Shown here: piece by piece, positions 29,759 through 39,628 of the stretch
How positions within the stretch are numbered: the stretch's first letter is position 1
Layout of the letters: every line of letters starts with the position of its first letter
Source of the DNA: Thalassovita gelatinovora
Lineage (GTDB): Bacteria > Pseudomonadota > Alphaproteobacteria > Rhodobacterales > Rhodobacteraceae
Direction of reading: 5' to 3'
DNA length: 64,000 nucleotides
NCBI RefSeq assembly: GCF_001458355.1
Contig: NZ_CYSA01000015.1
Location: 687,001 to 751,000 of the forward strand
Position numbers and translations under genes: made by a program
Notes under the pieces: model-generated
Databases searched by the model: none
What the model was told of the DNA's origin: nothing
What the model saw: the letters and a program-made list of their open reading frames with translations, nothing else

Positions 29759-30676
29759 ATGAGCAGCGAAAAACACCTCGATTTTTATCTTGAACCCGAC
29801 CTTCTGCGCAGCGCCCAAGCCGGGCAGCACAATTTTATTGGTAAGATTGTCGAAGTGGCTGAACAGGCCGGGTTCACCACGGGGTTCCATGGTAATTCCT
29901 TGCAAGATCGCAGCGCAATCCGCGACCGTCCCGGTTTTTCGATGCTTCACATGGACGAACCCGAAGGACCGCGCTCCCTGACCTTTCGCCGGGTTTACCA
30001 TTACCCGTTCTGGCAAATCGAACCAACGACCAAGCGTTGGGATTGGCGGGTGGCACAGAAACGGTTCAATGCGAAAAAGGTTGATCCGAAAGAGGCGCAT
30101 CGGTTCTATACCTTCTGGCGCAAACGTCTGTTTGTGAAAGCTGCGGAAAATCCGACACAGGAAGGATTTGTCTATGTGCCGCTGCAGGGGCGATTGACTG
30201 AACGTCGGTCGTTTCAAACCTGTTCACCGCTTGAAATGCTGGTTTCGACGTTGCAACACGATCCGTCCCGCCGGATCATCGCCACCTTGCACCCGAACGA
30301 ATCCTATTCGGCTTCGGAAATGTCCAAACTGAACACGCTTACGACGCGTTTCCCGCGGTTGACGGTGCAAAAGGCAGATATGGTCGATATGCTTGGGCGC
30401 TGCGATTACGTGGTGACGCAAAATTCCAGCGCCGCCTTTAATGGCTATTTCTTTGGCAAACCTTGCGTTTTGTTCGCCCGGGTCGATTTTCACCATATCG
30501 CTGCAGATGTGTATACCGAAGGGCTGGATCGGGCCTTTGCAACGGTACAGGGCGAATTGCCTGATTTTGAACGCTATGTCTGGTGGTTCTGGCAGGAGAT
30601 GTCGATCAATGCCGGTCGGCCCGAGGCCAAGAACAAGATCCGGCAGGCGCTGCGCCGAAATGGGTGGGCGTTGTAA
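29759..30676 (+). CDS. Orphan capsule-polysaccharide (KpsC/KpsS-like) glycosyltransferase-like protein
   Basis: The 305-residue protein shows features of the capsule biosynthesis KpsC/KpsS-type GT-B group: VYVPLQGRLTERRSF, then IIATLHPNESYSASEMSKL with the His-Pro-Asn pattern, and DYVVTQNSSAAFNGYFFGKP, which is the nucleotide-sugar-site loop type (T/SNSS then GKP). No signal peptide or membrane segment is visible, so it is probably cytoplasmic. No other capsule genes are next to it, and the acceptor is unknown. It diverges from hslV over about 97 bases and converges with trxA at a shared terminator. Family placement is from motif likeness only. Confidence 0.65.
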   Translation: MSSEKHLDFYLEPDLLRSAQAGQHNFIGKIVEVAEQAGFTTGFHGNSLQDRSAIRDRPGFSMLHMDEPEGPRSLTFRRVYHYPFWQIEPTTKRWDWRVAQKRFNAKKVDPKEAHRFYTFWRKRLFVKAAENPTQEGFVYVPLQGRLTERRSFQTCSPLEMLVSTLQHDPSRRIIATLHPNESYSASEMSKLNTLTTRFPRLTVQKADMVDMLGRCDYVVTQNSSAAFNGYFFGKPCVLFARVDFHHIAADVYTEGLDRAFATVQGELPDFERYVWWFWQEMSINAGRPEAKNKIRQALRRNGWAL

Positions 30677-30708
30677 GGCGCGTTGCCCGCCGCGCTGCCT
30701 TTCAACAA

Positions 30709-30738
30709 AAAAACCCTGGCGCAAGCACCAGGGTTTTT
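30709..30738. terminator. Bidirectional intrinsic terminator
   Basis: An 11-bp stem (AAAAACCCTGG / CCAGGGTTTTT) with an 8-base loop has A-rich sequence on its left and T-rich sequence on its right, so it can end the glycosyltransferase-like gene (+) and trxA (-). Confidence 0.88.
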
Positions 30739-30762
30739 CGTCAATTCAGGATCTGTACCCGA

Positions 30763-31083
30763 TCAGATCGAATCTTTGATCCAGCTTTGCAGCGCAGCTT
30801 TGGGGGCGGCACCAGCGCGGTTCGACACGACCTGACCATCCTTGAAGATGAACAGCGCCGGGATACCGCGCACACCCATGGCGGCGGCGGCGTTCGGGTT
30901 GCTGTCGACATCAACCTTGGCAATCTTGACTTGGCCTTCCATTTCGGCAGCCAGTTCTTCCAAAGCCGGGCCGATCTGCTTGCAGGGGCCGCACCATTCA
31001 GCCCAGAAATCCACCACAACGGGGATGTCGGAATTTTTAACTTCGGCGTCGAAGGTATCGTCGGTGACGGCTACGGTGGCCAT
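30763..31083 (-). CDS. trxA: Thioredoxin
   Basis: TrxA is the cytoplasmic disulfide reductase that donates electrons to ribonucleotide reductase, MsrA and others. The 106 residues have the active site WCGPC (Cys31 and Cys34), the buried Asp in VVVDFWAEW, and the cis-proline motif [11 protein letters not shown]. The ATG at 31081-31083 follows AGGAGAAAACAA, a good SD; a 20-residue upstream extension is rejected. It is downstream of addA by 56 bases on the same strand. Confidence 0.97.
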   Translation of the reverse strand: MATVAVTDDTFDAEVKNSDIPVVVDFWAEWCGPCKQIGPALEELAAEMEGQVKIAKVDVDSNPNAAAAMGVRGIPALFIFKDGQVVSNRAGAAPKAALQSWIKDSI

Positions 31084-31139
31084 TTGTTTTCTCCTGATAA
31101 ATTGGGTTGCTGCAAACGTAGGTTTGGAACTACATATCG

Positions 31140-34100
31140 TCAAGTCGGGCAGGTGGACTCAAGGGATTGTGTCGTCAATGCCGCAGGTAGCGTCATCAGC
31201 CGTGCCGTACGGGTCCACAGGATTGCCGTCTGGACTTGATGATAGGGATAAATCTGAACCAAAGCATGGGCATAGGCCCCCATTTGCCGCAACAAGCCCA
31301 GTGGGCAGTCTTCGGGTTTTTCCGGCACGACGGCGTTGGTTTTGAAATCCACTGCCAGAATTGATTTTTTCGTGATGATCAATCTGTCGATTGTGCCGTG
31401 AATGCGCCGGTTGTTCAGGGCGGCAATCGTGGCGCTGACTGGAACTTCGGCCAATGCTTCGGCGCTGAACAACGGCAGCAGGTCCGGTTCGGTCAGTACC
31501 CTGACCACTTCAGCCAGCAAGGCTGGGATTTCGCCGCTTGCCGCCGCATCTGTGCCCCGTCCCAGCAATTTTTCGGCCAGACCTGGCCAATCGCTTTGAG
31601 GAACGTCGGGCATATGTTCCAGCAGCAGGTGAATTTGACGTCCACGCAATTTGGCGGCGTCTTCGTCCAGATTGTCTTCACCGGGCAATGCCTTGGCGCC
31701 GCCCAAGTCTGACGGGCTAAGGGTTTTCGGTATTATCCGTGGTACCGGGGCGGGCGCTTGGGCCCATCCGGGCAAATTGACCGTTTCGGATTTTTCGGGC
31801 TCGGGCACCGGCGCGGCCTCTCCGCTCCAATCGCCATGGCAGAGCCGCAGACCATCGCCAAACGCGAACGACTGTGCTTTGGCCCCCAACCGTTCCATCG
31901 CGGTGCCGATCTTTTCATACCAGCTTTGCCCGTCCTTCCCCAGATCACCAGCCGCCGCCACGATCAGCCATTTTTCGGCCCTCGTCATGGCAACGTAAAG
32001 CAGTCGGTCACGTTCCGCTTCTTCCGCGCTCAACCGTTTGTCGCGCGCGGCCTGCATGCGTTCGGGCATCTGGCCACTGACCGTGCGCCACATCACTTGG
32101 CCGTCGTCAGTCAGCACGTCATCGCGCAACTGCACGGTCCGCTTGGCGGTATCGGGCAGAATCACGATGGGCGCCTCCAGCCCCTTGGCGCCATGCACGG
32201 TCATCACCCTGATGCGATTCCCGGCGCTGTCCATCTGCCGCTTTATTTCCAGATCGTCGGTTTCCATCCATTGCAGGAACCCGATCAGGCTGGGAATCGC
32301 GCTGCGTTCAAAGGCCAGGGCCTGGGACAGAAACGCGTTGATCCCATCTTCGGCCTCTGCCCCCAACCGCGCCAGCAATTTGCGCCGGCCATCATGCCGG
32401 GTCAGAATGCGTTCGATCAGGTCATATGGGCGCATGTAGTCGGCACGGCTGCGCAGATCGTCCAGAACCGACATGACTTCGGGGATTTCCTCTCGCCTCT
32501 GCCGCAATGCCTGCCACAGATACTTTTCGCTACGCCGATGGGAAAAATCGAAAAGCTTCTGTTCGTTCCAGCCGAACAGCGGAGATTTCAAGGCAACCGC
32601 CAGTGAATAGTTATCTTCTGGCGTGGCGAGGAAATTCATCAACGCGGCCAGATCGCGCACCGCCAGTTCTGCCCCGACCTTCAGACGGTCGGCCCCTGCG
32701 ATGGCCAGCCCCTGTTCCTTGCAAGCACGGATAATTTCAGCAAAGAGATCCGATCGACGCTGCACCAGAATAAGGAAGTCACCTTCGCTGACCGGGCGCA
32801 TCTGATAATCGCCGCTATGTCCGATTTCCGCCGGAACAGTTTCTTTTTCGTCGATCATCCTTCGGATCTGACGCGCAATCCGTTCGGCCAGAAGGACCGA
32901 ATGATGTTTCATCCCCAGCCGGTCCACCGGGCTGTCCCAATCGTCGTCTTCATCCTCGTCGGTTTTTTCTACCACCGGCCACAGATCGACCCGCCCCGGC
33001 ATCCGGTCCTTGAAGGCCCGGTGTTCCGATCCGGTATGGAAACCCGAAGCTTCGCGGCCGCGAAACACCTCGTCGACCAGCGCCAGAATTGCCTGGGACG
33101 AACGGAAGCTGAATTGCAGTTCCATTTCGTTCAGTGGCCGTTCGGTCGTGGCAAGACGCTGGGCGAATTCGGCCTGCATCCGGTCGAATTCGCGCGGATC
33201 GGCGCCTTGGAAGGAATAGATCGACTGTTTCTTGTCGCCGACAACGAAAATCGTGCGCTCCACCTCGGATCGTGCCCCGGCGCCAGAGGTGAACTCCTGC
33301 GCCAACAGCTCTATCACCTTCCACTGTGCCGGGCTGGTATCCTGCGCTTCGTCGACCAGAATATGGTCGATACCGCCATCAAGCCGGTAAAGCACCCAGG
33401 CCGCGACTGCCGGGTTGGTCAGCAAATCACGCGCTTTCAGGATCAGGTCGTCGAAATCGAGCCACCCCATCTTCTGTTTGCGCGCTTCGTAGGCGGGCAG
33501 AAAGACACGGGCGAAATCCTGCAAGGCATGTGTTTTATGCGCCGCCGCCAGCGCCAGCCTTTTGGCCCGCGCATCTTCGACCCGGCGCATGAAGTCTTCA
33601 AGCCGGGGCAGAAGCGGACCCATCCCGGTTTGGGTTTTCTTGGTCGGAAAAGACCCTATCTTGGCCCCAAACGGGGATTTTGCACTTTCTCCGAACAGGA
33701 AAATGGATTCCAAAACCGGAAGGGCATTCAGGTCGAAGCGGGAAAGCAACCGCAGCTTATCCGCCGCCTTGACGTCATTCGCGCTCCCACCTTGCAGATG
33801 TGTAAGGACCCCTTGCAGCAGATCATCCTCATCGCCCAGAAATACCGTTGACCGTAATGTTTCTTCGTCGAAACCGGGATCAAGATCGAAAAGCGCCCGG
33901 CATTCATCCGGCCCCAAAGGGGTCTGTAACAAGACCCGTTGCTGTACAACCGAGGCAGTCAGGCTGTCGAAATCTTCGCCGGTGAAATGATGCGCTACGC
34001 GCCGGACCACCGCCGCATCCGGCCCATCAGCCAGATCCTGCACGATCTCAGCCCGCAAAAGCGATGCTGCGCGTTCTTCCATTTCGGCAAATTGCGGGCT

Positions 34101-34520
34101 GACCCGGGCTTCCAGTGGGAAACGCCGCAACAGAGAGGAGCAGAAGGAATGGATGGTCTGGATTTTCAGGCCGCCGGGCGTTTCGATGGCGCGGGCGAAC
34201 AAGGTGCGAGCATTGCGCAGATCTTCGTCAGTGACAGGCCCGGCCACGCCCAGCGCAACCAACTGATCACGCAGCAGACCTGCATCCAGCATCGCCCATT
34301 CCCCCAACCGTTTGAACAGCCGGTTCTGCATCTCGCTGGCGGCGGCCTTGGTATAGGTCAGGCACAGGATGTGTTGCGGTTGCACCTTTTCCAACAGCAA
34401 TCGCGCGACCCGGTCGGTCAAAACCCGCGTCTTGCCCGACCCGGCATTGGCCGATAGCCATGTCGAATGTTTCGGTCGTGCCGCCTGAACCTGTTTTTCG
34501 GTGGCTTCGTCACGGGTCAT
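31140..34520 (-). CDS. addA: Double-strand break repair helicase-nuclease subunit AddA
   Basis: AddA is the UvrD-type helicase plus nuclease of AddAB, which resects broken DNA ends until a Chi-like site and loads RecA. The 1126 residues include Walker [19 protein letters not shown] at about 20-37, [15 protein letters not shown] (motif II), [15 protein letters not shown] (motif III), and [19 protein letters not shown] (motif V). The C-terminal nuclease has [20 protein letters not shown] with the catalytic Asp/Lys. The start is ATG at 34518-34520 overlapping addB by 4 bases; a start 39 bases further up is unlikely. Confidence 0.96.
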   Translation of the reverse strand: MTRDEATEKQVQAARPKHSTWLSANAGSGKTRVLTDRVARLLLEKVQPQHILCLTYTKAAASEMQNRLFKRLGEWAMLDAGLLRDQLVALGVAGPVTDEDLRNARTLFARAIETPGGLKIQTIHSFCSSLLRRFPLEARVSPQFAEMEERAASLLRAEIVQDLADGPDAAVVRRVAHHFTGEDFDSLTASVVQQRVLLQTPLGPDECRALFDLDPGFDEETLRSTVFLGDEDDLLQGVLTHLQGGSANDVKAADKLRLLSRFDLNALPVLESIFLFGESAKSPFGAKIGSFPTKKTQTGMGPLLPRLEDFMRRVEDARAKRLALAAAHKTHALQDFARVFLPAYEARKQKMGWLDFDDLILKARDLLTNPAVAAWVLYRLDGGIDHILVDEAQDTSPAQWKVIELLAQEFTSGAGARSEVERTIFVVGDKKQSIYSFQGADPREFDRMQAEFAQRLATTERPLNEMELQFSFRSSQAILALVDEVFRGREASGFHTGSEHRAFKDRMPGRVDLWPVVEKTDEDEDDDWDSPVDRLGMKHHSVLLAERIARQIRRMIDEKETVPAEIGHSGDYQMRPVSEGDFLILVQRRSDLFAEIIRACKEQGLAIAGADRLKVGAELAVRDLAALMNFLATPEDNYSLAVALKSPLFGWNEQKLFDFSHRRSEKYLWQALRQRREEIPEVMSVLDDLRSRADYMRPYDLIERILTRHDGRRKLLARLGAEAEDGINAFLSQALAFERSAIPSLIGFLQWMETDDLEIKRQMDSAGNRIRVMTVHGAKGLEAPIVILPDTAKRTVQLRDDVLTDDGQVMWRTVSGQMPERMQAARDKRLSAEEAERDRLLYVAMTRAEKWLIVAAAGDLGKDGQSWYEKIGTAMERLGAKAQSFAFGDGLRLCHGDWSGEAAPVPEPEKSETVNLPGWAQAPAPVPRIIPKTLSPSDLGGAKALPGEDNLDEDAAKLRGRQIHLLLEHMPDVPQSDWPGLAEKLLGRGTDAAASGEIPALLAEVVRVLTEPDLLPLFSAEALAEVPVSATIAALNNRRIHGTIDRLIITKKSILAVDFKTNAVVPEKPEDCPLGLLRQMGAYAHALVQIYPYHQVQTAILWTRTARLMTLPAALTTQSLESTCPT

Positions 34521-37453
34521 GTCAGATCCTCTGCTTGCGGGTCGGTGGTGACATCCCATTCGCCAAAGCGCGACAACTGATCATAGTCGGACGGGTCGGT
34601 ATCCTTGAACAGGGCTCGCCGGGCGGTATATCCCTGCTCGGGTTGAAAATAGCTTTGGATCAGCGTTTCGAATTTGTCCCAGACCTGCTCGACCGGTTCT
34701 TCGTCCAGTGGTGCAGGGACTTCTTTCGGGGTCGATCCCAATCCGATGAATACCGCCTCGGCGACGTCCGCAGGGCCAATACCGGCAAAACCGCCGCGGG
34801 TGATCATCGCCGCTTCCAGCAACAGTTGTTTGTCGAAAATCCTTTGCTGCTTGGTGCTTGGTGGTGCCCCGGTTTTATAATCATAGACATGGGCGCGGCC
34901 TTGATCGTCCATGTCGATCCGATCAGCCTTGGCCGAAAGGGTGAATTCGACGGCGTCAAGGCGGACCTCGCCCTGTTCTTCGAAATACTTTGGCTCAGCG
35001 CGCAGCTGACGTTGTTTTTCGGTGCTTACGAACCAATCCGCAATGCGCACGATTCGTGCCGCCCAAAGGGCTCGGATTTCCGGCCAGGGCACGTTTTCAG
35101 CCAGTATTGTCTCAGCAATTTCATTCAGCCGCTGCGCCGTCAGTGCCCGGTCATCGGCGCGGACCTCGTGAATGAATTGTTCCAAAACGGAATGGGTGAC
35201 GATCCCGCGCAGCAACGCATCGGGTGCGCGCATCAAAGGATCAAGCGGTCGCAACCGCAGCACATGGCGGGCATAGATCGCATAAGGGTCACGGATCAGC
35301 CGTTTGATTTCGGTGACCGACAATCGGTTCGGTCGCGCCATCACCGGCGGGCGCGGCGACGGGCGCGGCGCGGGGGCAGTTTGGCCCGGTTCTTCCAGTT
35401 GTCGCGCCATTGCCAGCCACGCGTCGCCGCGGTGACGACTGTCGCTCAGCGCCTTGTCCCCGCCCTGTTCCGGCAATCCGTTCAGAAGGTTGGTCATCCG
35501 GTTCAACCACCGCGACGGCACTGTTTCGGCATCATCCGATCGGATTGATCGGGTCAACCAGACCTGCGGTGCTCCGATCGCCTGCTGGAAATCATGCGCT
35601 GACAGCCCGATCCGCCGTTCCGGCAGCAACAACCCGGCGTCATGGCGCATTCTACGATTGAGCCAAGGATCAGGGGTCGGCATTTCCGGCCAACTGGCTT
35701 CGTTCAAGCCCCCCAGAATAACCAAGTCTGCCCCCTGAACCCGGGCTTCAAGCGTCCCCCAGATCAGGATCTTGGTATGTGGTTCATCGGGATTGCGCAC
35801 TTCTGTCTGCGACAAGATTGCCCCGAACAGATCGGCATAATCGACGGATGACAGGATACCGCCATGTTCGGCCTCGTCCCGCAGCGTGTCCACCACGGAC
35901 CGCGCCGCGATGCCGGCTTCCTTGTCCCAAAGCGTGTTGTTTCCGGTTGGGGCGCAGCCAGTGGCAATGATTTCGGACAGCTCGATATGGCGATCCACCT
36001 GATCGATCAGCGCCTTTGGCCCGGCCCCGTCCGTGTCAATGAAGGCCCCGATCAACCAATCCATCCACGATGCAGTGAACGGATCTTCGTGCAGGCTGGC
36101 CCAGATCCGCATTTGATCGGGATCTGGGAACGGCATGCCTTTGCGGCGGATATGCAATTCCAATTCGCGGGTCAGACGCAGATGTGCGCCGCGTTCGCCG
36201 CCCATATGGGTCAGCGGGTGCATCAACAGCGTCAGAAGTGATTCCGAAGTCAATTTGCGGTGAAACAGAGCCGAAACATGTCGCAGGAACCGCCCCGGTG
36301 CAGAAAGCTGCAACGGCGTTCCGGCGGAATCATCAGGCACGATACCCCATCGGTCCAGCGCCGAAGTGACCTGTCGCGTCAGCATCCGGTCGGGTGTGAT
36401 CAGCGCCGATGTGATGCCTTCATCTGCGGCCTTGCGCAGACGCAGCGCGATGGCCAGCGCTTCGTCGCGCTGCGATGGCGCTTCGATCAGGGTCAGATCG
36501 GCACAGGCCCGATCCAGCCCGGTCAGTTCCGGGCCTTCCGCCAGCCAGCGGTCAGTGACCGGCGCCGGGCGCAGCGCCAAAGACACCAGCCGGTTACGCG
36601 CCGAACAAGGGGCGGGTGTGTCGGTCCAAGGTTGAACATCTTGCGGCCCGATGCCCAATTCATCCATCAGTTTTCGGAACCGGTATTGCGGATGATCTTC
36701 GGCGCTCAAGGCATCGCTCAAATCATCCCAAGCCGAAATCGGCATCTCGAAATCATACCCCGGCAGCACGAGCGCCCCTTGCGGCAATTTCGCCACCGCT
36801 TTCATCAGCGCCATCGTGGTGCCGCGCGATCCGGTCGATCCGGCGACGATCAACGGCTGTTGTGGCGGCTGTTCCTGCCATTCGTCGGTCAGCGCATTGA
36901 CGATCATGCGTTGCCGGGTTTGTGCATCGGGGGTTTCCCCGCTGTCGCTGAAATAGTGCTGCACGATTTCCAGAAAACCAAGCGCACGTTTCCAGTGTCC
37001 TGATTCGTCGCTGACATCGAGGGTCTGCAATACATCTGGCTCGACCCCTTCGCCCTGCATTTCATCCATCAGATCGGCCAGACTGTCGGCCAGATCGTAC
37101 AGCGATGCGCGGGGGGCCAGATCGGGTTGCTGGTCGAGAAGGCGCGACACCAACTGTGCGACTTCCAACCGGCGACGCAGCGGTGACACTGCAGCGGGGA
37201 TATCGGCAAAGACACGGCCCTGCCCCGGGTCGGTCACCAACCCGATCTGCGGCAGAAGCCGCGCCGGACCGGTATCGAACAGATCACGAATCCGCCGCGC
37301 CATCCGTCTCGTGTTAACCATTAGCGTGGCTCTGGCAAGGTTCTGTGGCGGCGTATCTTCGTGACGTCGCAACATTCCCTCGACCAGCAGTTTCGGAAAA
37401 TCCGTCCCCGGGGGCAGGCCAAAAACGCGGGGTTTTTCAGACCGATCAAACAT
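34517..37453 (-). CDS. addB: Double-strand break repair protein AddB
   Basis: AddB is the second AddAB subunit, with an inactive helicase-like fold and a second nuclease. The 978 residues begin MFDRSEKPRVFGLPPGTDF; the nuclease motif is HVYDYKTGAPPSTKQQ close to residue 870. Unlike Bacillus AddB, no cysteines are present in roughly the last 350 residues, so the iron-sulfur staple around the nuclease is absent (the position corresponding to a first Cys reads IRDPYAIYARHVLRL). It overlaps addA by 4 bases and the nucleotidyltransferase gene by 8. The alphaproteobacterial AddB form is therefore fairly clear. Confidence 0.93.
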   Translation of the reverse strand: MFDRSEKPRVFGLPPGTDFPKLLVEGMLRRHEDTPPQNLARATLMVNTRRMARRIRDLFDTGPARLLPQIGLVTDPGQGRVFADIPAAVSPLRRRLEVAQLVSRLLDQQPDLAPRASLYDLADSLADLMDEMQGEGVEPDVLQTLDVSDESGHWKRALGFLEIVQHYFSDSGETPDAQTRQRMIVNALTDEWQEQPPQQPLIVAGSTGSRGTTMALMKAVAKLPQGALVLPGYDFEMPISAWDDLSDALSAEDHPQYRFRKLMDELGIGPQDVQPWTDTPAPCSARNRLVSLALRPAPVTDRWLAEGPELTGLDRACADLTLIEAPSQRDEALAIALRLRKAADEGITSALITPDRMLTRQVTSALDRWGIVPDDSAGTPLQLSAPGRFLRHVSALFHRKLTSESLLTLLMHPLTHMGGERGAHLRLTRELELHIRRKGMPFPDPDQMRIWASLHEDPFTASWMDWLIGAFIDTDGAGPKALIDQVDRHIELSEIIATGCAPTGNNTLWDKEAGIAARSVVDTLRDEAEHGGILSSVDYADLFGAILSQTEVRNPDEPHTKILIWGTLEARVQGADLVILGGLNEASWPEMPTPDPWLNRRMRHDAGLLLPERRIGLSAHDFQQAIGAPQVWLTRSIRSDDAETVPSRWLNRMTNLLNGLPEQGGDKALSDSRHRGDAWLAMARQLEEPGQTAPAPRPSPRPPVMARPNRLSVTEIKRLIRDPYAIYARHVLRLRPLDPLMRAPDALLRGIVTHSVLEQFIHEVRADDRALTAQRLNEIAETILAENVPWPEIRALWAARIVRIADWFVSTEKQRQLRAEPKYFEEQGEVRLDAVEFTLSAKADRIDMDDQGRAHVYDYKTGAPPSTKQQRIFDKQLLLEAAMITRGGFAGIGPADVAEAVFIGLGSTPKEVPAPLDEEPVEQVWDKFETLIQSYFQPEQGYTARRALFKDTDPSDYDQLSRFGEWDVTTDPQAEDLT

Positions 37454-38138
37454 CCCGATACCCCATCATCCTTTCAGCCAGCGCGATCCCTTCAGGACGG
37501 CCGACATCGCACCATTGACCGGGATAGCCGATCCCGAACAACCGACCTTCCGGCAACAACTGATCCCACAGCAGATTGAGAGAAAAAGCATCCTGTTCGA
37601 TGCTGTGCAGCCGGTCTGGTTTCACGATTTGTGCCCCGCCAAAGATTGCCCCGGGTCCGCGGCGCAACCGGCCCTGATCATCGCTGAGGAAATCTCCGGT
37701 ACCGCTATGCCCCAATGCCCGGTCGCGCGGAATGCAGATCAACAGCGCGTCCATCAGATCCGGGTCCCAGGCTTCGGCCAGTATCTGCAACGGGTTTGGC
37801 CCGGCCCATATCGCATCCGTGTTCAGCGTCATCACCGGACCGGGCCCCAGCAACGGCAACGCCGCGCGTAGCCCGCCTCCGGTTTCCAGAATGTCAGGGG
37901 ATTCTTCGGAAAACCCGATATCGCGCCCGGCCAGATGGGTGCGCAGCATATCGGGCTTGTAATGCAGGTTGGCGACCACCTTTTTTGCACCATAGTCATC
38001 GACCAGATCCAGTGCGTGATCGATCAATGGACGATCCGCGACTTCGATCAACGGTTTGGGCCGGTCCGCCGTCAGCGTCCCCATGCGGGTTCCGAACCCG
38101 GCGGCAAACAACATCACAGGGTGCGGGCAGTCGCGCAT
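37446..38138 (-). CDS. murU: Nucleotidyltransferase, probable N-acetylmuramate-1-phosphate uridylyltransferase (MurU-like)
   Basis: This 230-residue sugar-phosphate nucleotidyltransferase shows the signature MLFAAGFGTRMGTLTADRPK and IEVADRPLIDHALDLVDDYG, the metal-binding LNTDAIW, and the substrate loop CIPRDRALGHSGTGDF. MurU makes UDP-MurNAc in the peptidoglycan recycling route that bypasses de novo synthesis. Its neighbour is an AmgK-like kinase, which provides the 1-phosphate, and that pairing supports this role over a generic mannose-1-phosphate guanylyltransferase. The ATG at 38138 overlaps the kinase by 25 bases; a second ATG at 38114 would clip the first strand. Confidence 0.83.
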   Translation of the reverse strand: MRDCPHPVMLFAAGFGTRMGTLTADRPKPLIEVADRPLIDHALDLVDDYGAKKVVANLHYKPDMLRTHLAGRDIGFSEESPDILETGGGLRAALPLLGPGPVMTLNTDAIWAGPNPLQILAEAWDPDLMDALLICIPRDRALGHSGTGDFLSDDQGRLRRGPGAIFGGAQIVKPDRLHSIEQDAFSLNLLWDQLLPEGRLFGIGYPGQWCDVGRPEGIALAERMMGYRDV

Positions 38139-39121
38139 TTTTGTTTCAGGTCCTGCAAATAGTCGGAAGTTGGTTTTGGAAGCGCATTCAACACGATTGG
38201 CTTGACCGGCACCAGCGCCGGATGATCCAGATCGCGCAGCAACAGGGCCCAGACCCGCGGGATCAGGTCGACATAATGGGCCTTACCGTCTCGCAGACAA
38301 AGCCGGGCAAAGACACCCAAGATGCGCAGATTGCGCTGCGCCCCCAGCACCGCATATGCGGTTTGGAAGGCAACTGGATCAAGCTGGTTATCCACGACAT
38401 ATCGCCGGATCATTGCGGTTTCTATTTCTGGCGGCACATCCCGGCGGGCATCTTGTAGAAGCGACACCAGATCATAAGCCCGGTGCCCGGCCATCGCATC
38501 CTGAAAATCCAGCAACCCGACCCGTGCAGTGCCATCGCGATCCGGCAGCCAAAGCAGGTTTTCGGCGTGATAATCACGCTGGATCAGAACAGAATGATCC
38601 GCCGCGTAGTGTTCAAGAACAGGCTCAAAGCTGGCGCGAAACACTTGTTCCGATGGATCGTTGCCGCCTTTGTACCAGGTCCATGCCAAGGCGGCCAAAT
38701 CGGTCATCACCTCAGGCGAATACCGGGCGAGGTTTTGCGGCGGCCCCGCGCTATGCAGTCGGGTCAAAACATCGGTGGCAGCCTGATACAGGGGGGCTTC
38801 AAGTTCGGGGTGATCGGGAATGGCCCGTGCGAACAGGCCGTCGCCCAGATCTTCGAGGATCAGAAACCCGTTTTCGGCATCCTCGGCCCAGACCTGCGGC
38901 GCACTAAGGCCCAGGTCGGTCAGGTAATGCGCGATGGCAACGAAGGGGCGGATATCTTCGCCCTTTTCCGGCGGCGCATCCATCAACACGGCGGTTTCGC
39001 CATCGCGGTGCAGCCGTTCATACCGGCGGTTCGAAGCGTCCCCGGCAAGCGGGCTGCGTAGGGCCCCGGCCCAATCAGAGCCAGCGATGAAATCTTCGGC
39101 CAGTTTTGTCCGTTCGATCAC
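38114..39121 (-). CDS. amgK: Aminoglycoside phosphotransferase-family kinase, probable MurNAc/GlcNAc anomeric kinase AmgK
   Basis: The 335 residues have the APH/choline-kinase fold: LAGDASNRRYERLHRDGETA at the N terminus, GFLILEDLGDGLFARAI, the catalytic loop VLIQRDYHAENLLWL and the Mg-binding RVGLLDFQDAMAGHRAYDL. AmgK phosphorylates MurNAc and GlcNAc at the anomeric position, feeding MurU next door. The start is GTG at 39121, overlapping the tsaE stop (GTGA); an upstream ATG at 39259 lies inside tsaE and is rejected. Antibiotic resistance is not suggested by context. Confidence 0.83.
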   Translation of the reverse strand: MIERTKLAEDFIAGSDWAGALRSPLAGDASNRRYERLHRDGETAVLMDAPPEKGEDIRPFVAIAHYLTDLGLSAPQVWAEDAENGFLILEDLGDGLFARAIPDHPELEAPLYQAATDVLTRLHSAGPPQNLARYSPEVMTDLAALAWTWYKGGNDPSEQVFRASFEPVLEHYAADHSVLIQRDYHAENLLWLPDRDGTARVGLLDFQDAMAGHRAYDLVSLLQDARRDVPPEIETAMIRRYVVDNQLDPVAFQTAYAVLGAQRNLRILGVFARLCLRDGKAHYVDLIPRVWALLLRDLDHPALVPVKPIVLNALPKPTSDYLQDLKQKCATARTL

Positions 39122-39588
39122 GCTGCGATCCCTTCCAGTTTGCTGTCCCACTTGTCGTCGCTCCAGTCGAAGGCGACGCGACGGGTTTCTTCGCCCGTGA
39201 CCTCGAACGACAGGCTTAGTGCATTTGCCGGGGTCAGTTCGCCCAGCCGGTCCGGCCATTCGACAAGGCAGATCGCGCTTTCAAAAGCATCTTCCAATCC
39301 CAGCTCGACCGCTTCATCCGGGTTGCTTAGCCGGTACAGATCGCTGTGCCAAATCTCGGCCGTTTTGCCGTCATAGACCTGCACCAGAGTAAAGGTTGGC
39401 GATGGCACATCCTCGGGTTCGGTCAGCAATGATTGGATCAGGGCGCGGGCGAAATGAGTTTTCCCGGCCCCGATCCCGCCCTGTAGCAGGATCACGTCGC
39501 CGGGGTGCAAGCGTGCAGCAACTGCCCGCGCCAGCGCAGCGGTTTTGTCCGGTGTTTTCAGGTCTATGATGCTGGGGTGGATGGCCAT
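39118..39588 (-). CDS. tsaE: tRNA threonylcarbamoyladenosine biosynthesis ATPase TsaE
   Basis: TsaE is the ATPase that helps TsaB-TsaD make t6A at position 37 of ANN-decoding tRNAs. The 156 residues contain the P-loop LLQGGIGAGKTHFARALIQ (about 35-53), SPTFTLVQVYDGKTAEIWHS, LYRLSNPDEAVELGLEDAFE and VEWPDRLGELTPANAL, all diagnostic. It opens the leftward string tsaE-amgK-murU-addB-addA-trxA, with overlapping reading frames throughout. TsaD is 15 kb away in this window. Confidence 0.96.
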   Translation of the reverse strand: MAIHPSIIDLKTPDKTAALARAVAARLHPGDVILLQGGIGAGKTHFARALIQSLLTEPEDVPSPTFTLVQVYDGKTAEIWHSDLYRLSNPDEAVELGLEDAFESAICLVEWPDRLGELTPANALSLSFEVTGEETRRVAFDWSDDKWDSKLEGIAA

Positions 39589-39628
39589 GCCCGGAGATTA
39601 CCCGTAAGCGCCGCCGCTGCAAGTCGGT

